A stretch of DNA of 64,000 nucleotides from Sphingomonadales bacterium (GCA_016720115.1 JADJXT010000001.1:744001-808000); one strand, 5' to 3'; shown: positions 8,284-17,030, counted from the first letter of the stretch. The notes: generated by a model not told the origin, from the sequence alone. Made by a program: numbers and translations.

Positions 8284-9423
8284 GTGAAAAGACACAAGAC
8301 AAATTTGGTTAACGCCCTGAAGGAAAAGGCGAGGGGGGAGGGTTTTGCCGATTGCCGCGTCGCACCCGGCGATCTGGCGCCAGCGGCCGGCAAGCGTTTG
8401 CGCCAATGGCTGGATGAGGGGCGCCATGGCGACATGCTGTGGATGGCCGACCGCGTAGATCAGCGGGCGAGCCCTGAAGGCCTTTGGCCCGAAGTGCGGT
8501 CGGTCATCATGCTGGGCATGAGCTATGCGCCAGAGACCGATCCGATGCTATTGGAGGCGCAGCCGCAACTGGGGCGCATATCGGTATATGCCCAGCGCAA
8601 GGACTATCACGATGTGGTCAAAGGCGCGCTCAAACGGCTGGCGCAATGGTTCGTCCACCAAACGGGCAGCGAGGTGAAAGTGTTTGTCGATACGGCGCCA
8701 GTGCTTGAAAAAGCACTGGCCGAAGCGGCGGGGCTGGGCTGGCAGGGCAAGCACAGCAATATGGTAAGCCGCGAACATGGCAGCTGGCTTCTTCTGGGTG
8801 CAATCTACACGACCGCCGAGTTGGAACCTGACATACCGGGACACGATCGTTGCGGGTCGTGCAATGCCTGCCAGATCGCGTGCCCGACCGACGCCTTTCC
8901 CGCGCCCTATCGCGTCGATGCGCGCCGCTGCATTTCCTATCTGACGATTGAGCTTAAAGGGCCGATTCCGCACGAGTTCCGCCGCGCCATGGGCAACCAT
9001 ATCTATGGCTGCGATGATTGCCTTTCTGCGTGCCCCTGGAACAAATTTGCCGAAACAGCCTCGGTAAACAAGGCGCTGGTGCAGCGGATGGAATTGTCGG
9101 ATTTGCCATTGGCTCGTTTGCTTGCACTCGACGATGGCGCATTCCGGCAGTTGTTTGCCGGCACGCCGATCAAGCGGACCGGGCGTGATCGCTTTGTCCG
9201 CAATGCCGCGATTGCTGCGGGCAATAGCGGAGATGCCTCCCTCGTCCCGCCGCTGGTGCAATTGCTCGACGATGCCAGCCCGCTGGTGCGCGGTGCAGCC
9301 ATCTGGGCGCTGGCGCAGCTCGATATTGCCCGATTTTCGTTGGAAAAGCGTGCTCGACTCAAATTTGATTCGGATGAAACGGTGCTTCAGGAGTGGGAGG
9401 TCAGCGCGCCATCAGCGCATTGA
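8284..9423 (+). CDS. queG: Epoxyqueuosine reductase QueG
   Basis: Catalyses the last step of queuosine biosynthesis, reducing epoxyqueuosine in tRNA to queuosine with a cobalamin cofactor and two [4Fe-4S] clusters. The cluster cysteines are visible: C190, C193, C196, C200 (CGSCNACQIAC) and C216, C243, C246, C250 (GCDDCLSACPW). The proposed catalytic Asp is D136 in VDTAPV. A HEAT-like C-terminal segment follows, as in the family. The length of 379 is normal. The start is a GTG. The last 23 bp overlap the end of the convergent lipoprotein gene. Confidence 0.95.
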   Translation: MKRHKTNLVNALKEKARGEGFADCRVAPGDLAPAAGKRLRQWLDEGRHGDMLWMADRVDQRASPEGLWPEVRSVIMLGMSYAPETDPMLLEAQPQLGRISVYAQRKDYHDVVKGALKRLAQWFVHQTGSEVKVFVDTAPVLEKALAEAAGLGWQGKHSNMVSREHGSWLLLGAIYTTAELEPDIPGHDRCGSCNACQIACPTDAFPAPYRVDARRCISYLTIELKGPIPHEFRRAMGNHIYGCDDCLSACPWNKFAETASVNKALVQRMELSDLPLARLLALDDGAFRQLFAGTPIKRTGRDRFVRNAAIAAGNSGDASLVPPLVQLLDDASPLVRGAAIWALAQLDIARFSLEKRARLKFDSDETVLQEWEVSAPSAH

Positions 9424-9799
9424 CGCATTGCGCGCGGTCTACCTCTGCCCCGTCGCTGCGCCGCGCATCGACATGGGTTACAATCTCTGCCCCATTCCTG
9501 CCGTCGGGATATAGATAGGCATCCAGGATGCAGGCGCGACCGCTGAACTGCAGCTTGCGCCCCTGCACCTCGATAACATCGAGCCGCGGCGGACCGAACA
9601 TGCGGACCAGCGTTCCCATATCCTTGCCCATAACGGCCTCCAGTCCCTTCGAAGACAGCGCCGGTCGCGTTGGCGGTGCCGATGCGGCGGGTCTATCCAG
9701 CGGCGCCGGGGTGCTTTGCGGGCGTTTGGGCTCGGCGTCCGCTCCGCCGCAGGCCGTCAGCATCATTGTCGCGATTGCGATCGAGGCAAATCTCTTCAC
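9401..9799 (-). CDS. Small lipoprotein of unknown function
   Basis: A 132-residue protein with lipobox MLTAC, an Ala/Pro-rich linker to about residue 48, then a compact domain (GLEAVMGKDMGTLVRMFGPPRLD) reminiscent of the BamE/SmpA-type fold in which GxPxxD follows a helix. The resemblance is weak and not a family call. It overlaps the upstream EI24 gene by ATGA, so it is probably co-translated with it. Two Cys residues (ACILD and AQCVN) could form a disulfide. Confidence 0.75.
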   Translation of the reverse strand: MKRFASIAIATMMLTACGGADAEPKRPQSTPAPLDRPAASAPPTRPALSSKGLEAVMGKDMGTLVRMFGPPRLDVIEVQGRKLQFSGRACILDAYLYPDGRNGAEIVTHVDARRSDGAEVDRAQCVNALMAR

Positions 9800-10467
9800 T
9801 TGGTTGTCACCCTGAATTTTCCATGCGCCATATGCACGGCAGACGCGGTGGCGACAACCGGGACGACGAATTGCAACAGCGGCACCATCATGCCTGCTGC
9901 ACCTGCCAGTCCCAGCATCAGCCTTTCACCTTTGCCGAAGGCGGCGAGGTGGTGCCCGTGCCGCGCGACCAGCATATCCTCCAGATCGCGACCCAGCAGC
10001 AGCGCGTTGACGCCGAGAAACACCAGCGGGGCACCGATGCCGGTAACCAGCAGGACCAGATAGAATGGCAGCGCCACCAGATTATATCCCAAAGCGCGCA
10101 TGGCAGACCGCATGCCCATGCGTGCCGACTGCCAATTGCCCGGACGCTTGCCGCGCGCGGCTTCAAACGGGTAATGCTTCGCTTCGATGATATCGATAAT
10201 ATCGTCGGAAAAGACCCAGATGATGGCGATCACGATCATTCGAAAGAGCACCAGCCCGCCGATCAGCAGCACGGCAATTGCCGCCACGGCACTCAGCCCG
10301 CCATCATCGGCATAGCCGAGGGCATGGAACAGCCAGTCCATCGCATACCACAGACCGACGCCCAATATGACGAAAGCGAGCAGGGTGAGCAGCATCACCC
10401 GTGCAAGGATGCGCATGATCCCCTTGTCCGAAAGGCTGGCGAAGCCGAGCGAGATGGCCCTGAACAT
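9796..10467 (-). CDS. EI24-domain inner-membrane protein
   Basis: A 223-residue membrane protein with about four long hydrophobic segments (near residues 22-45, 58-85, 120-150 and 185-210). The pattern and the motif DLEDMLVARHG resemble the EI24/CysZ-like domain; CysZ proteins move sulfate, but the function here is open. The start is supported by an excellent ribosome-binding site (GGAGGAA) immediately upstream, which excludes a longer frame. It diverges from the PfkB gene. Confidence 0.8.
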   Translation of the reverse strand: MFRAISLGFASLSDKGIMRILARVMLLTLLAFVILGVGLWYAMDWLFHALGYADDGGLSAVAAIAVLLIGGLVLFRMIVIAIIWVFSDDIIDIIEAKHYPFEAARGKRPGNWQSARMGMRSAMRALGYNLVALPFYLVLLVTGIGAPLVFLGVNALLLGRDLEDMLVARHGHHLAAFGKGERLMLGLAGAAGMMVPLLQFVVPVVATASAVHMAHGKFRVTTK

Positions 10468-10563
10468 TTCCTCCAGATAGTGCAGGTGTATTACACATGC
10501 AAGCCACTTGCCCTTTTGCCTCGGTCGCATTAGGGCGCGCCAAACTCTTTGCAGGAACCCTTG

Positions 10564-11565
10564 ATGACGCAACCCCGTTACGACGTGCTGGCCATCGGCA
10601 ACGCCATCGTCGATGTGATTTCCGATGCCGATGATGCCTTCATCGCTGCGCAGAACCTCAACAAGGGCGGGATGACGCTGATCGATGCAGAGCGGGCGCA
10701 ATCGCTCTACGATGCCATGGGCCCCGGTCGGGAAATCAGCGGCGGGAGTGCGGCGAATACGCTGGCCGGACTTGCGCGTCTTGGCCACAAGACTGCCTTT
10801 ATCGGCCAGGTCGCGCAAGACCAGTTGGGCGATGTCTTCGCGCATGACATTCGGGCCACCGGCATCGATTTCGATGTGCCCGCGCGCCCCGGCCAGCCGC
10901 CGACCGCGCGCTGCCTGATCCTCGTCACGCCCGACGCGCAGCGGACGATGAACACCTTCCTCGGTGCCGCCCAGTTCCTTCCCGAAACCGCGATCGACAA
11001 GACGAAGATTGAGGGTTCAGCCTGGCTCTATCTGGAAGGCTATTTGTGGAACGCGCCTGAATCGCGGGCGGCGATGACGGTCGCGATCGCCATTGCCAAA
11101 AATGCCGGGCGCAAGGTTGCGCTGACCCTGTCAGATGCCTTTGTCGTCGATGGCCATCGCGACGAGTTTTTCGCGCTGATGGATGACGGTTTGCTCGACC
11201 TGCTATTTGCCAACGATACCGAAGTGCGGGCGATGATGCAGACCGACGATACCGGCGCTGCGGTGGCGGCACTTGCCGCGTGGGTGCCGATGCTGGTCTG
11301 CACCCATGGCGCCGCCGGGGCAGAGGCGCATCGCGGCGACGAACATGCGCGCGTTGGCGCGGAACATGTCGAGCGCGTCGTCGACACGACCGGTGCAGGC
11401 GATCTTTTCGCTGCGGGTGTTTTTGCAGGGCTGGCGGAGGGTCGGAGCCTCAAGGATTGCCTGACCATGGGCGCCGTCTGCGCCGCTGAAGTCATCAGCC
11501 ATTATGGCGCGCGGCCCGAGGCGGATATCAAGGCGCTCGTTGCCGAACGCCTTTCATTCCAATAA
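10564..11565 (+). CDS. PfkB-family carbohydrate kinase, adenosine kinase-like
   Basis: Kinase of 333 residues; the alphaproteobacterial members are usually annotated as adenosine kinase. PfkB signature 1 is visible as SGGSAANTLAGLARLG (near residues 59-74). Signature 2, DTTGAGDLFAAGVFAG near residue 280, contains the catalytic Asp in GAGD. An N-terminal AIGNAIVDVI substrate-binding strand is present. An ATG five codons upstream exists, but MTQPRYDVLAIGN fits the family start. Adenosine is the most likely substrate; inosine or a sugar cannot be excluded by eye. Confidence 0.88.
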   Translation: MTQPRYDVLAIGNAIVDVISDADDAFIAAQNLNKGGMTLIDAERAQSLYDAMGPGREISGGSAANTLAGLARLGHKTAFIGQVAQDQLGDVFAHDIRATGIDFDVPARPGQPPTARCLILVTPDAQRTMNTFLGAAQFLPETAIDKTKIEGSAWLYLEGYLWNAPESRAAMTVAIAIAKNAGRKVALTLSDAFVVDGHRDEFFALMDDGLLDLLFANDTEVRAMMQTDDTGAAVAALAAWVPMLVCTHGAAGAEAHRGDEHARVGAEHVERVVDTTGAGDLFAAGVFAGLAEGRSLKDCLTMGAVCAAEVISHYGARPEADIKALVAERLSFQ

Positions 11566-11788
11566 AGCCAGCGGCTGCACGACGCGAGGCGACCAGACCT
11601 TCCGCATCCCGTTTCAGGTGGCTTTCGCCATATCCTCTCCCCCGGATAGTATCGGTTGCGACCCGATGGGCAGGAATATTAGCGGGATGTCCCACTTTGA
11701 AACATGATGTTACATATTTCTGACCTGCTGTGAAATGATTGTAGCACTCATCGCGGTGGATTGCCCCTGGGATGCGACAGGCCGAAAA

Positions 11789-11802
11789 TTGACGAATATC
11801 AA
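11789..11802. promoter_or_regulatory. Candidate FNR/FixK box before the globin gene
   Basis: TTGAC-GAAT-ATCAA matches the FNR/FixK consensus TTGAT-N4-ATCAA at nine of ten specified positions. It is centred about 56 bp upstream of the globin start, in a 286-bp region that otherwise holds no gene. This suggests control by oxygen or nitric oxide. Confidence 0.5.
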
Positions 11803-11851
11803 TTTGTCAGCAGGCCCGGCTGTGCCACTGTCCGGCAAAGGGAGGATGAAG

Positions 11852-12286
11852 ATGCACGACAGGCAGGCAAAGCTGGCGCTGGTTGAAAAGAGCCTTGAGC
11901 GCGCGGCAGAGGAGATTGGCGATATCACTGCGCCGCTGATGGCGCGTTTCTACGCCGCGCATCCGGCGGCAGAGGCGAGTTTCGAACATCACGGCCTTGG
12001 CAAGCGCGCGCTGCTCGAGGCGGAGATGGTCGGCAATGTCCTTTATTGCCTGATGACCTGGTTCGAACGGCCCGAGGAGATCCGCATCATCCTCTATGAT
12101 TCGGTGCCGCACCACCAGGAAACGCTGAAGGTCGAGCCCGGCTGGTACGAAGGGATGCTGTGGGCGGGGATCGAGCTGATCGAGGAAACGCTGCCCGAAG
12201 ATGCGCTGGACGAGCGGTCGGCCTGGGAAGAGATGCGCGCCGGATTGGCCGAGACAATCACGAAGGCGCGCAGCTTTATCGGCTGA
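11852..12286 (+). CDS. Globin-family protein
   Basis: An all-helical protein of 144 residues. The segment LYDSVPHHQETLKVEPGWYEGML fits the globin F helix and FG turn, where the proximal heme histidine would be H87 or H88 and the following V-x-P-x-x-Y is a familiar globin pattern. Heme binding is therefore likely but not proved, and the distal residue is unclear. Of two close ATGs, the second sits six bases from GGGAGG and is preferred. The gene stands alone with a candidate FNR box upstream, which fits an oxygen or NO role. Confidence 0.72.
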   Translation: MHDRQAKLALVEKSLERAAEEIGDITAPLMARFYAAHPAAEASFEHHGLGKRALLEAEMVGNVLYCLMTWFERPEEIRIILYDSVPHHQETLKVEPGWYEGMLWAGIELIEETLPEDALDERSAWEEMRAGLAETITKARSFIG

Positions 12287-12316
12287 ATGTGCGGGAAGCG
12301 GTGGGTTTAACCGGGG

Positions 12317-12453
12317 TTCACGCGAAGACGCGAAGAATTCGTCCGCGCGAAGCGCATTCTTTAAAGACGCAACTGTTCCGTAAATTCGGACGTTGAGGAT
12401 TTTGAGCGGCTTCGCCGGTTGGCCTTCTTCGCGCCTTCGCGGCTTCGCGTGAA
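12317..12453. repeat. Long inverted repeat of the TTCACGCGAAG family
   Basis: TTCACGCGAAGACGCGAAGA on the left and its near complement, ending CGCGGCTTCGCGTGAA, on the right enclose about 85 bp. This is an intergenic palindromic element downstream of the globin gene, without coding potential. Confidence 0.7.
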
Positions 12454-12480
12454 ATAGAGAAAGCCGGTGCGCGAACTGCC

Positions 12481-12517
12481 GGGGACAATTCACGGCGCCG
12501 CGCTTGGGACAGTCCCC
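12481..12517. repeat. Short GGGGAC palindrome
   Basis: GGGGAC and GTCCCC flank a GC-rich core that itself contains GGCGCC. It lies just after the lipoprotein stop codon on the minus strand and may act as a transcript-end hairpin; no T-tract follows. Confidence 0.45.
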
Positions 12518-12528
12518 GCGCGGCGGCT

Positions 12529-12858
12529 TTACCCTTCCGCAGGCTGCGCGACCGTTACAGGGCCGACTTCCTTCAGGCATTCCTTGACCGGCGCGAGGTC
12601 TTCCATGCTGGTGGGCGGATTGGCGATCAGCTCCTGCACGCTCTTGCCCGCCATCAGCCTGTCGGCGGCGCAATCGCAGACCTTGTTGAGGTCGACATTC
12701 ACCCCCTCGGGCACCTGCCCCTCTGCAGTCGCGGCGCAACTGGAAACCAGCGACTGGCGCACGGTCGATTTCAGATTCTCGTCCACCACCCCGCCTTCAC
12801 CGCAGGAGGCAAGCGCAAACAGGGCGATCGGGGCAAGCGAAAGGGCAGCAAAACGCAT
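12529..12858 (-). CDS. Small lipoprotein of unknown function
   Basis: A 109-residue protein beginning MRFAALS, with lipobox ALASC. The mature part has three further Cys residues (SSCAAT, KVCDCAAD) and one near the end (KECLKEV), enough for two disulfides in the periplasm. I do not recognise the family. The start is supported by AGAGGAG upstream. It is downstream of uvrA in reverse order, separated from it by a palindromic repeat. Confidence 0.75.
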   Translation of the reverse strand: MRFAALSLAPIALFALASCGEGGVVDENLKSTVRQSLVSSCAATAEGQVPEGVNVDLNKVCDCAADRLMAGKSVQELIANPPTSMEDLAPVKECLKEVGPVTVAQPAEG

Positions 12859-12929
12859 CTGGGGCAACTCCTCTGGTTGGTTGCTGCCGATATGGGGTGG
12901 GGTGCGGGGATTTGAAGGGGGCACTAAAT

Positions 12930-12984
12930 TCCTCTCTCCTTCAAGGGAGAGGATACGGAGCCTTCGCCGAGTAGGAGAGAGGGG
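12930..12984. repeat. Palindromic repeat between lipoprotein and uvrA
   Basis: CCTCTCTCC-TTCAA-GGGAGAGG forms a hairpin, followed after about 20 bp by GGAGAGAGGGG, a second partner arm. It is similar in design to the CCCCTCCC elements elsewhere in the window and lies directly after the uvrA stop codon. Confidence 0.6.
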
Positions 12985-12985
12985 C

Positions 12986-15900
12986 TTACTTCGCCCGTTC
13001 CAACAATGGCTTCAAATAATGCCCAGTATAGCTGGCTCCCACCTTCACCACCGCCTCCGGAGTCCCCTCCGCCACAATCTCCCCGCCCTTGACGCCGCCT
13101 TCGGGGCCAAGGTCGATGATCCAGTCCGCCGTCTTGATCACATCCAGATTATGCTCGATCACCACCACGCTATTCCCCTGCTCGACCAGCCGGTGGAGCA
13201 CCTCCAATAGCTTTCGCACATCTTCGAAATGCAGGCCGGTGGTCGGCTCGTCCAATATATACAGCGTCTGGCCGGTGGAGCGCCGCGACAGTTCCTTGGC
13301 GAGTTTCACGCGCTGCGCCTCGCCGCCCGACAGCGTCGTTGCCTGTTGGCCGACCTTGACATAGCCGAGGCCGACTTCGGCGAGCATCGCCATCTTGTCG
13401 CGGATGGGGGGCACGGCCTTGAATATCTCCACTGCATCCTCGACCGTCATGTCGAGCACGTCGGCGATGGAAAGGCCCTTCCACTTCACCTCAAGCGTTT
13501 CGCGGTTGTAGCGTTTGCCGTGGCATTCCTCGCACGTCACATAAACGTCGGGCAGGAAGTGCATCTCGATCTTGATCAGGCCGTCGCCGCTGCAGGTTTC
13601 GCAGCGCCCGCCCTTGACGTTGAAGCTGAACCGGCCGGGCTTGTAACCGCGCGCCTCGCTTTCGGGGAGCCCTGCAAACCAGTCACGGATATTGGTGAAG
13701 GCGCCGGTGTAGGTTGCGGGGTTTGACCTTGGCGTGCGGCCGATGGGGGACTGGTCGATGTCGATCACCTTGTCGCAATGTTCGAGGCCGGTGACCTTGT
13801 CATGCGCGCCCGCGATCATCCGCGCGCCGTTCAATTGCCGCGCGGCGGCGGCGTAGAGCGTGTCGATGGTGAAGCTCGACTTGCCCGATCCCGATACGCC
13901 GGTGATGCAGCAGAATGTGCCTAATGGAATCGATGCCGTGACATTCTTCAGGTTGTTCGCGCGCGCGCCGTGCAGCGTCAGTTTCTTGCCATTGCCCTTG
14001 CGGCGCTTTTTAGGGACAGCGATTTCGCGGGTGCCGTTGAGGTAATCGGCGGTCAGGCTGCCCTTGGCTTTCAGGATGGTGTCGAGCGGGCCTTGCGCGA
14101 TCACTTCGCCGCCATGCACGCCCGCGCCGGGGCCAAGATCGACGATCCAGTCGGCAGTGCGGATCGCGTCCTCGTCATGCTCGACAACGATCACGGTGTT
14201 GCCAAGATCGCGCAGCCGCTGCAACGTGGCGAGCAGCCGGTCATTATCCTTCTGGTGCAGCCCGATGCTCGGCTCGTCGAGCACGTAGAGCACGCCCGAC
14301 AGGCCCGAGCCGATCTGCGAGGCAAGGCGGATGCGCTGGCTCTCCCCGCCGCTCAAGGTGCCGCTGGTGCGATCGAGGTTGAGATAATCGAGCCCCACAT
14401 TGTTGAGGAAGCCCAGCCGTTCGTTGATCTCTTTCAGGATCGCCTTGGCAATCTGGCTCTGCGTGGCGGTGAGCTTTTCGTCGAGGCTGCTGAACCATAT
14501 CAGCGCGTCCGCGACGCTCATTCGCGTGGGCTGCGAAATATCGGTCATCGCGATTTTGACGCTCAGCGCCTCGGGCTTGAGCCTTGCACCATGACAGGTC
14601 TCGCAGGGCTGGCTGGTCTGGAACTTGCCCAGCTCCTCGCGCATCCACGCGCTGTCGGTCTGCAACATGCGGCGGTTGAGGTTGCCGATCACGCCCTCGA
14701 ACGGCTTGCGCACGGTATATTCCTTGCGCCCGTCCATGAAGGTCAGCTCGACCGGCATCCCGCCGGTGCCGTGGAGGATGATCAGCCGCTGGTCGGGCTG
14801 GAGCGCGTTCCACGGGGTGTTGAGATCAAAGTCATAGGCTTTCGCAAGGCTCGCCAGCACCTGCATGTAATAGGGCGAAGGCGGGTTCGATTTCGCCCAG
14901 GGCACGACAGCGCCCTGCTTGAGCGAAAGCGCCTCATTGGGGACGACAAGCTGCGGATCGAACTCCAGCCGCTCGCCCAGCCCGTCGCAATCGGGGCAGG
15001 CGCCCTGCGGGGCGTTGAAGCTGAACAGGCGTGGTTCGATTTCGGCGATGGTGAAGCCGGATACGGGGCAGGCGAATTTTTCGCTGAACACGATGCGATT
15101 GGGGGGCAGGCCGGTGCCTTTGAGATTCCCTTCCCGCTTGCGGGAGGGGTCAGGGGAGGGGGAGTCAGCTTCAGGCCCTCCCCCGGCCCCTCCCGCAAGC
15201 GGGAGGGGAGTCGCGCCCTTAAATTCCGCCCTCGCCTCACCGAACGCCGTGGGTACAAAATCCGCCGCACCCATCGCCTCGGCCACCGTTCCATCGGCCA
15301 GGTCAATAAAAGCCAGCCCCTCGGCCAGCTTCAGCGCCTGTTCGAAACTGTCCGCCAGCCGTGTCTGGATGCCGTCCTTCACGACGATGCGGTCGACGAC
15401 AACTTCGATGTCATGCTTGTATTTCTTGTCGAGCGCGGGGGCTTCCTCGATCGGATAAAATTCGCCGTCGATGCGCACGCGGGTGTAGCCCGCCTTCTGC
15501 CATTCGGCGAGTTCCTTGCGATACTCGCCCTTGCGCCCTCGCACCACGGGGGCGAGCAGATAGGCGCGCGTGCCTTCGGGTAGTTGCATCACCCGGTCGA
15601 CCATCTGCGTCACCGTCTGCGCCGTGATCGGCAGGCCGGTGGCGGGCGAATAGGGCACCCCGACCCGCGCCCAGAGGAGGCGCATATAGTCGTAGATTTC
15701 GGTCACGGTCGCGACCGTGGAGCGCGGATTGCGGCTGGTGGTCTTCTGCTCGATCGAGATTGCAGGGCTCAGCCCCTCGATATGCTCGACATCGGGCTTC
15801 TGCATCATTTCGAGGAACTGGCGCGCATAGGCGCTTAGGCTCTCAACATAGCGCCGCTGCCCCTCGGCATAGATGGTGTCGAAGGCCAGGCTAGATTTGC

Positions 15901-16012
15901 CGCTGCCCGACAGGCCGGTGATCACGATCAGCTGGTCACGCGGCAGATCGATATCGACGCCTTTGAGATTATGCTCGCGCGCACCGCGCACCGAAATATG
16001 GGTCAGGCTCAT
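12986..16012 (-). CDS. uvrA: Excinuclease ABC subunit A, with an in-frame palindrome insertion
   Basis: DNA damage sensor of nucleotide excision repair; a dimeric ATPase that hands UvrB to lesions. It has 1008 residues. The first Walker A is GLSGSGKSSLAFDT at residues 33-46; the second is GVSGSGKSSF. Zinc-finger cysteines (CPVSG...CPDC, CETC...CEEC) and two LSGGE signatures are present. The length exceeds the roughly 940-980 usual for the family, mainly because residues 269-295 (PLPLAGGAGGG through PSRKREG) are encoded by a palindromic element with no counterpart in UvrA. The frame stays open throughout, so the protein should still be made. The start MSLTHISVRGAREHNL is the standard one, and a LexA box lies just upstream. 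Confidence 0.97.
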   Translation of the reverse strand: MSLTHISVRGAREHNLKGVDIDLPRDQLIVITGLSGSGKSSLAFDTIYAEGQRRYVESLSAYARQFLEMMQKPDVEHIEGLSPAISIEQKTTSRNPRSTVATVTEIYDYMRLLWARVGVPYSPATGLPITAQTVTQMVDRVMQLPEGTRAYLLAPVVRGRKGEYRKELAEWQKAGYTRVRIDGEFYPIEEAPALDKKYKHDIEVVVDRIVVKDGIQTRLADSFEQALKLAEGLAFIDLADGTVAEAMGAADFVPTAFGEARAEFKGATPLPLAGGAGGGPEADSPSPDPSRKREGNLKGTGLPPNRIVFSEKFACPVSGFTIAEIEPRLFSFNAPQGACPDCDGLGERLEFDPQLVVPNEALSLKQGAVVPWAKSNPPSPYYMQVLASLAKAYDFDLNTPWNALQPDQRLIILHGTGGMPVELTFMDGRKEYTVRKPFEGVIGNLNRRMLQTDSAWMREELGKFQTSQPCETCHGARLKPEALSVKIAMTDISQPTRMSVADALIWFSSLDEKLTATQSQIAKAILKEINERLGFLNNVGLDYLNLDRTSGTLSGGESQRIRLASQIGSGLSGVLYVLDEPSIGLHQKDNDRLLATLQRLRDLGNTVIVVEHDEDAIRTADWIVDLGPGAGVHGGEVIAQGPLDTILKAKGSLTADYLNGTREIAVPKKRRKGNGKKLTLHGARANNLKNVTASIPLGTFCCITGVSGSGKSSFTIDTLYAAAARQLNGARMIAGAHDKVTGLEHCDKVIDIDQSPIGRTPRSNPATYTGAFTNIRDWFAGLPESEARGYKPGRFSFNVKGGRCETCSGDGLIKIEMHFLPDVYVTCEECHGKRYNRETLEVKWKGLSIADVLDMTVEDAVEIFKAVPPIRDKMAMLAEVGLGYVKVGQQATTLSGGEAQRVKLAKELSRRSTGQTLYILDEPTTGLHFEDVRKLLEVLHRLVEQGNSVVVIEHNLDVIKTADWIIDLGPEGGVKGGEIVAEGTPEAVVKVGASYTGHYLKPLLERAK
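15128..15208. repeat. Palindromic element inserted in frame in uvrA
   Basis: Two copies of a CCCCTCCCGC-type hairpin in opposite orientation: left arm CCCTTCCCGCTTGCGGGAGG, right arm CCCCTCCCGCAAGCGGGAGG, each itself a short palindrome with a TTGC or CAAG loop. The total is 81 bp, exactly 27 codons, so the uvrA frame is kept. A single-arm relative lies at 17741-17766. Confidence 0.85.
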
Positions 16013-16023
16013 GGCGTGGGTAT

Positions 16024-16038
16024 GTTCCAGATTTGTTC
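16024..16038. promoter_or_regulatory. LexA (SOS) box of uvrA
   Basis: GTTC-CAGATTT-GTTC is an exact match to the alphaproteobacterial LexA site GTTC-N7-GTTC. It begins 12 bp upstream of the uvrA ATG in the divergent region with the L,D-transpeptidase gene, where bound LexA would block uvrA transcription until DNA damage. Confidence 0.8.
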
Positions 16039-16127
16039 GCAAAGCGCAAGAGTGCGCCCGTGCCAAAATGAGATGGCGAGCGTCGCAGGGTTTTGCAACC
16101 CGGCGCTTTTGCTGTAAATTGAACAAC

Positions 16128-17030
16128 ATGCGACCTGGGGGCAGATTCGTAGCGTATCGAAACGCTTTGGACGCGATGCTTGGCATTGCTGCCTTTGCTG
16201 TGCCTGCCATGGCACAGTCAGAGATTGTTTTCCAGTCGGGCACAGGGGATGCGACGGTCGTTACCGCGCAGCCAACCGGTCTGGCATTCAAGCGCTTTTC
16301 GTGCACGGGTTTCCAGGAAGCCAAGGCGAAACTGCTTTCGGCCTATTCAGAGGAATCATCGGAGAGTATCGCCGCGCCGCAACACCGGCTTGATCGCTCG
16401 CTGCTCGACGAAACGCTGGCCAGCTATGAAAAGCATGTCTGCCTGTGGGGCAGCGGGAGCGGCCCGTCGATGATCGTGGTGGTCGATTTTGCCAAGCGCA
16501 GCTCCGAACCGCGGCTTTATGCGCTCGACCTTGAAAGCGGACAGGGGATTGATACGCCGGTGGTGGTTGCGCACGGCATCGGGTCCGACCCCGATGATGA
16601 TGGCTATGCCGATGCCTTTGGCAATGTTTATCAAAGCTGGATGTCCTCGCTGGGTGCGGCGCGCGGAGGAGAGCTGTATCGCGGACGCAACGGCCTGTCG
16701 TTGCGGCTTGACGGGCTCGATCCGTCGAACAGCGCAATGCGCCAGCGCGACATTGTCGTGCACAGCTATGCGGCGGAGCGTCGGCGCTATTTCAACTATA
16801 GCCTGATGTCGGCGCGCGGCGGCAAGCCGGGGACGAGCGAAGGGTGTTTCGTCGTCGAGCCGCACCGGCGCGACTGGCTGTACGACCGGCTACGCGACGG
16901 CGGCTTTCTCTATGCAGGCCTGGGCAAGAAAAGTCTTGAAGTGCGGCAGCAACTGGTTGCAGGCAATCCTGTCGCGCCTGTGCGAAGTTCGCTGGACGAA
17001 GTGACTTTCCGGCAGGGAACGGGCGACTAG
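16128..17030 (+). CDS. Murein L,D-transpeptidase catalytic domain family protein (YkuD_2)
   Basis: Exported protein of 300 residues with a signal peptide ending VPAMA. The C-terminal half carries the YkuD_2 pattern: HGIGSDPDDDG near residue 149, then WMSSLGAARGGELYRGRNG, SLRLDGLDPSNSAMRQRDIVVH, and the catalytic cysteine C240 in SEGCFVV. Such enzymes form or trim 3-3 cross-links in peptidoglycan or attach proteins to it; activity of the YkuD_2 group is less well proved. An ATG at residue 17 would give a shorter signal peptide. Transcribed away from uvrA; its end overlaps the convergent DUF4126 gene by four bases. Confidence 0.85.
   Translation: MRPGGRFVAYRNALDAMLGIAAFAVPAMAQSEIVFQSGTGDATVVTAQPTGLAFKRFSCTGFQEAKAKLLSAYSEESSESIAAPQHRLDRSLLDETLASYEKHVCLWGSGSGPSMIVVVDFAKRSSEPRLYALDLESGQGIDTPVVVAHGIGSDPDDDGYADAFGNVYQSWMSSLGAARGGELYRGRNGLSLRLDGLDPSNSAMRQRDIVVHSYAAERRRYFNYSLMSARGGKPGTSEGCFVVEPHRRDWLYDRLRDGGFLYAGLGKKSLEVRQQLVAGNPVAPVRSSLDEVTFRQGTGD

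Noticed and set aside
13970..15583. Plus-strand frame of 537 codons opposite uvrA
   Set aside because: uvrA on the other strand carries all family motifs across the same bases, so this is an antisense shadow.
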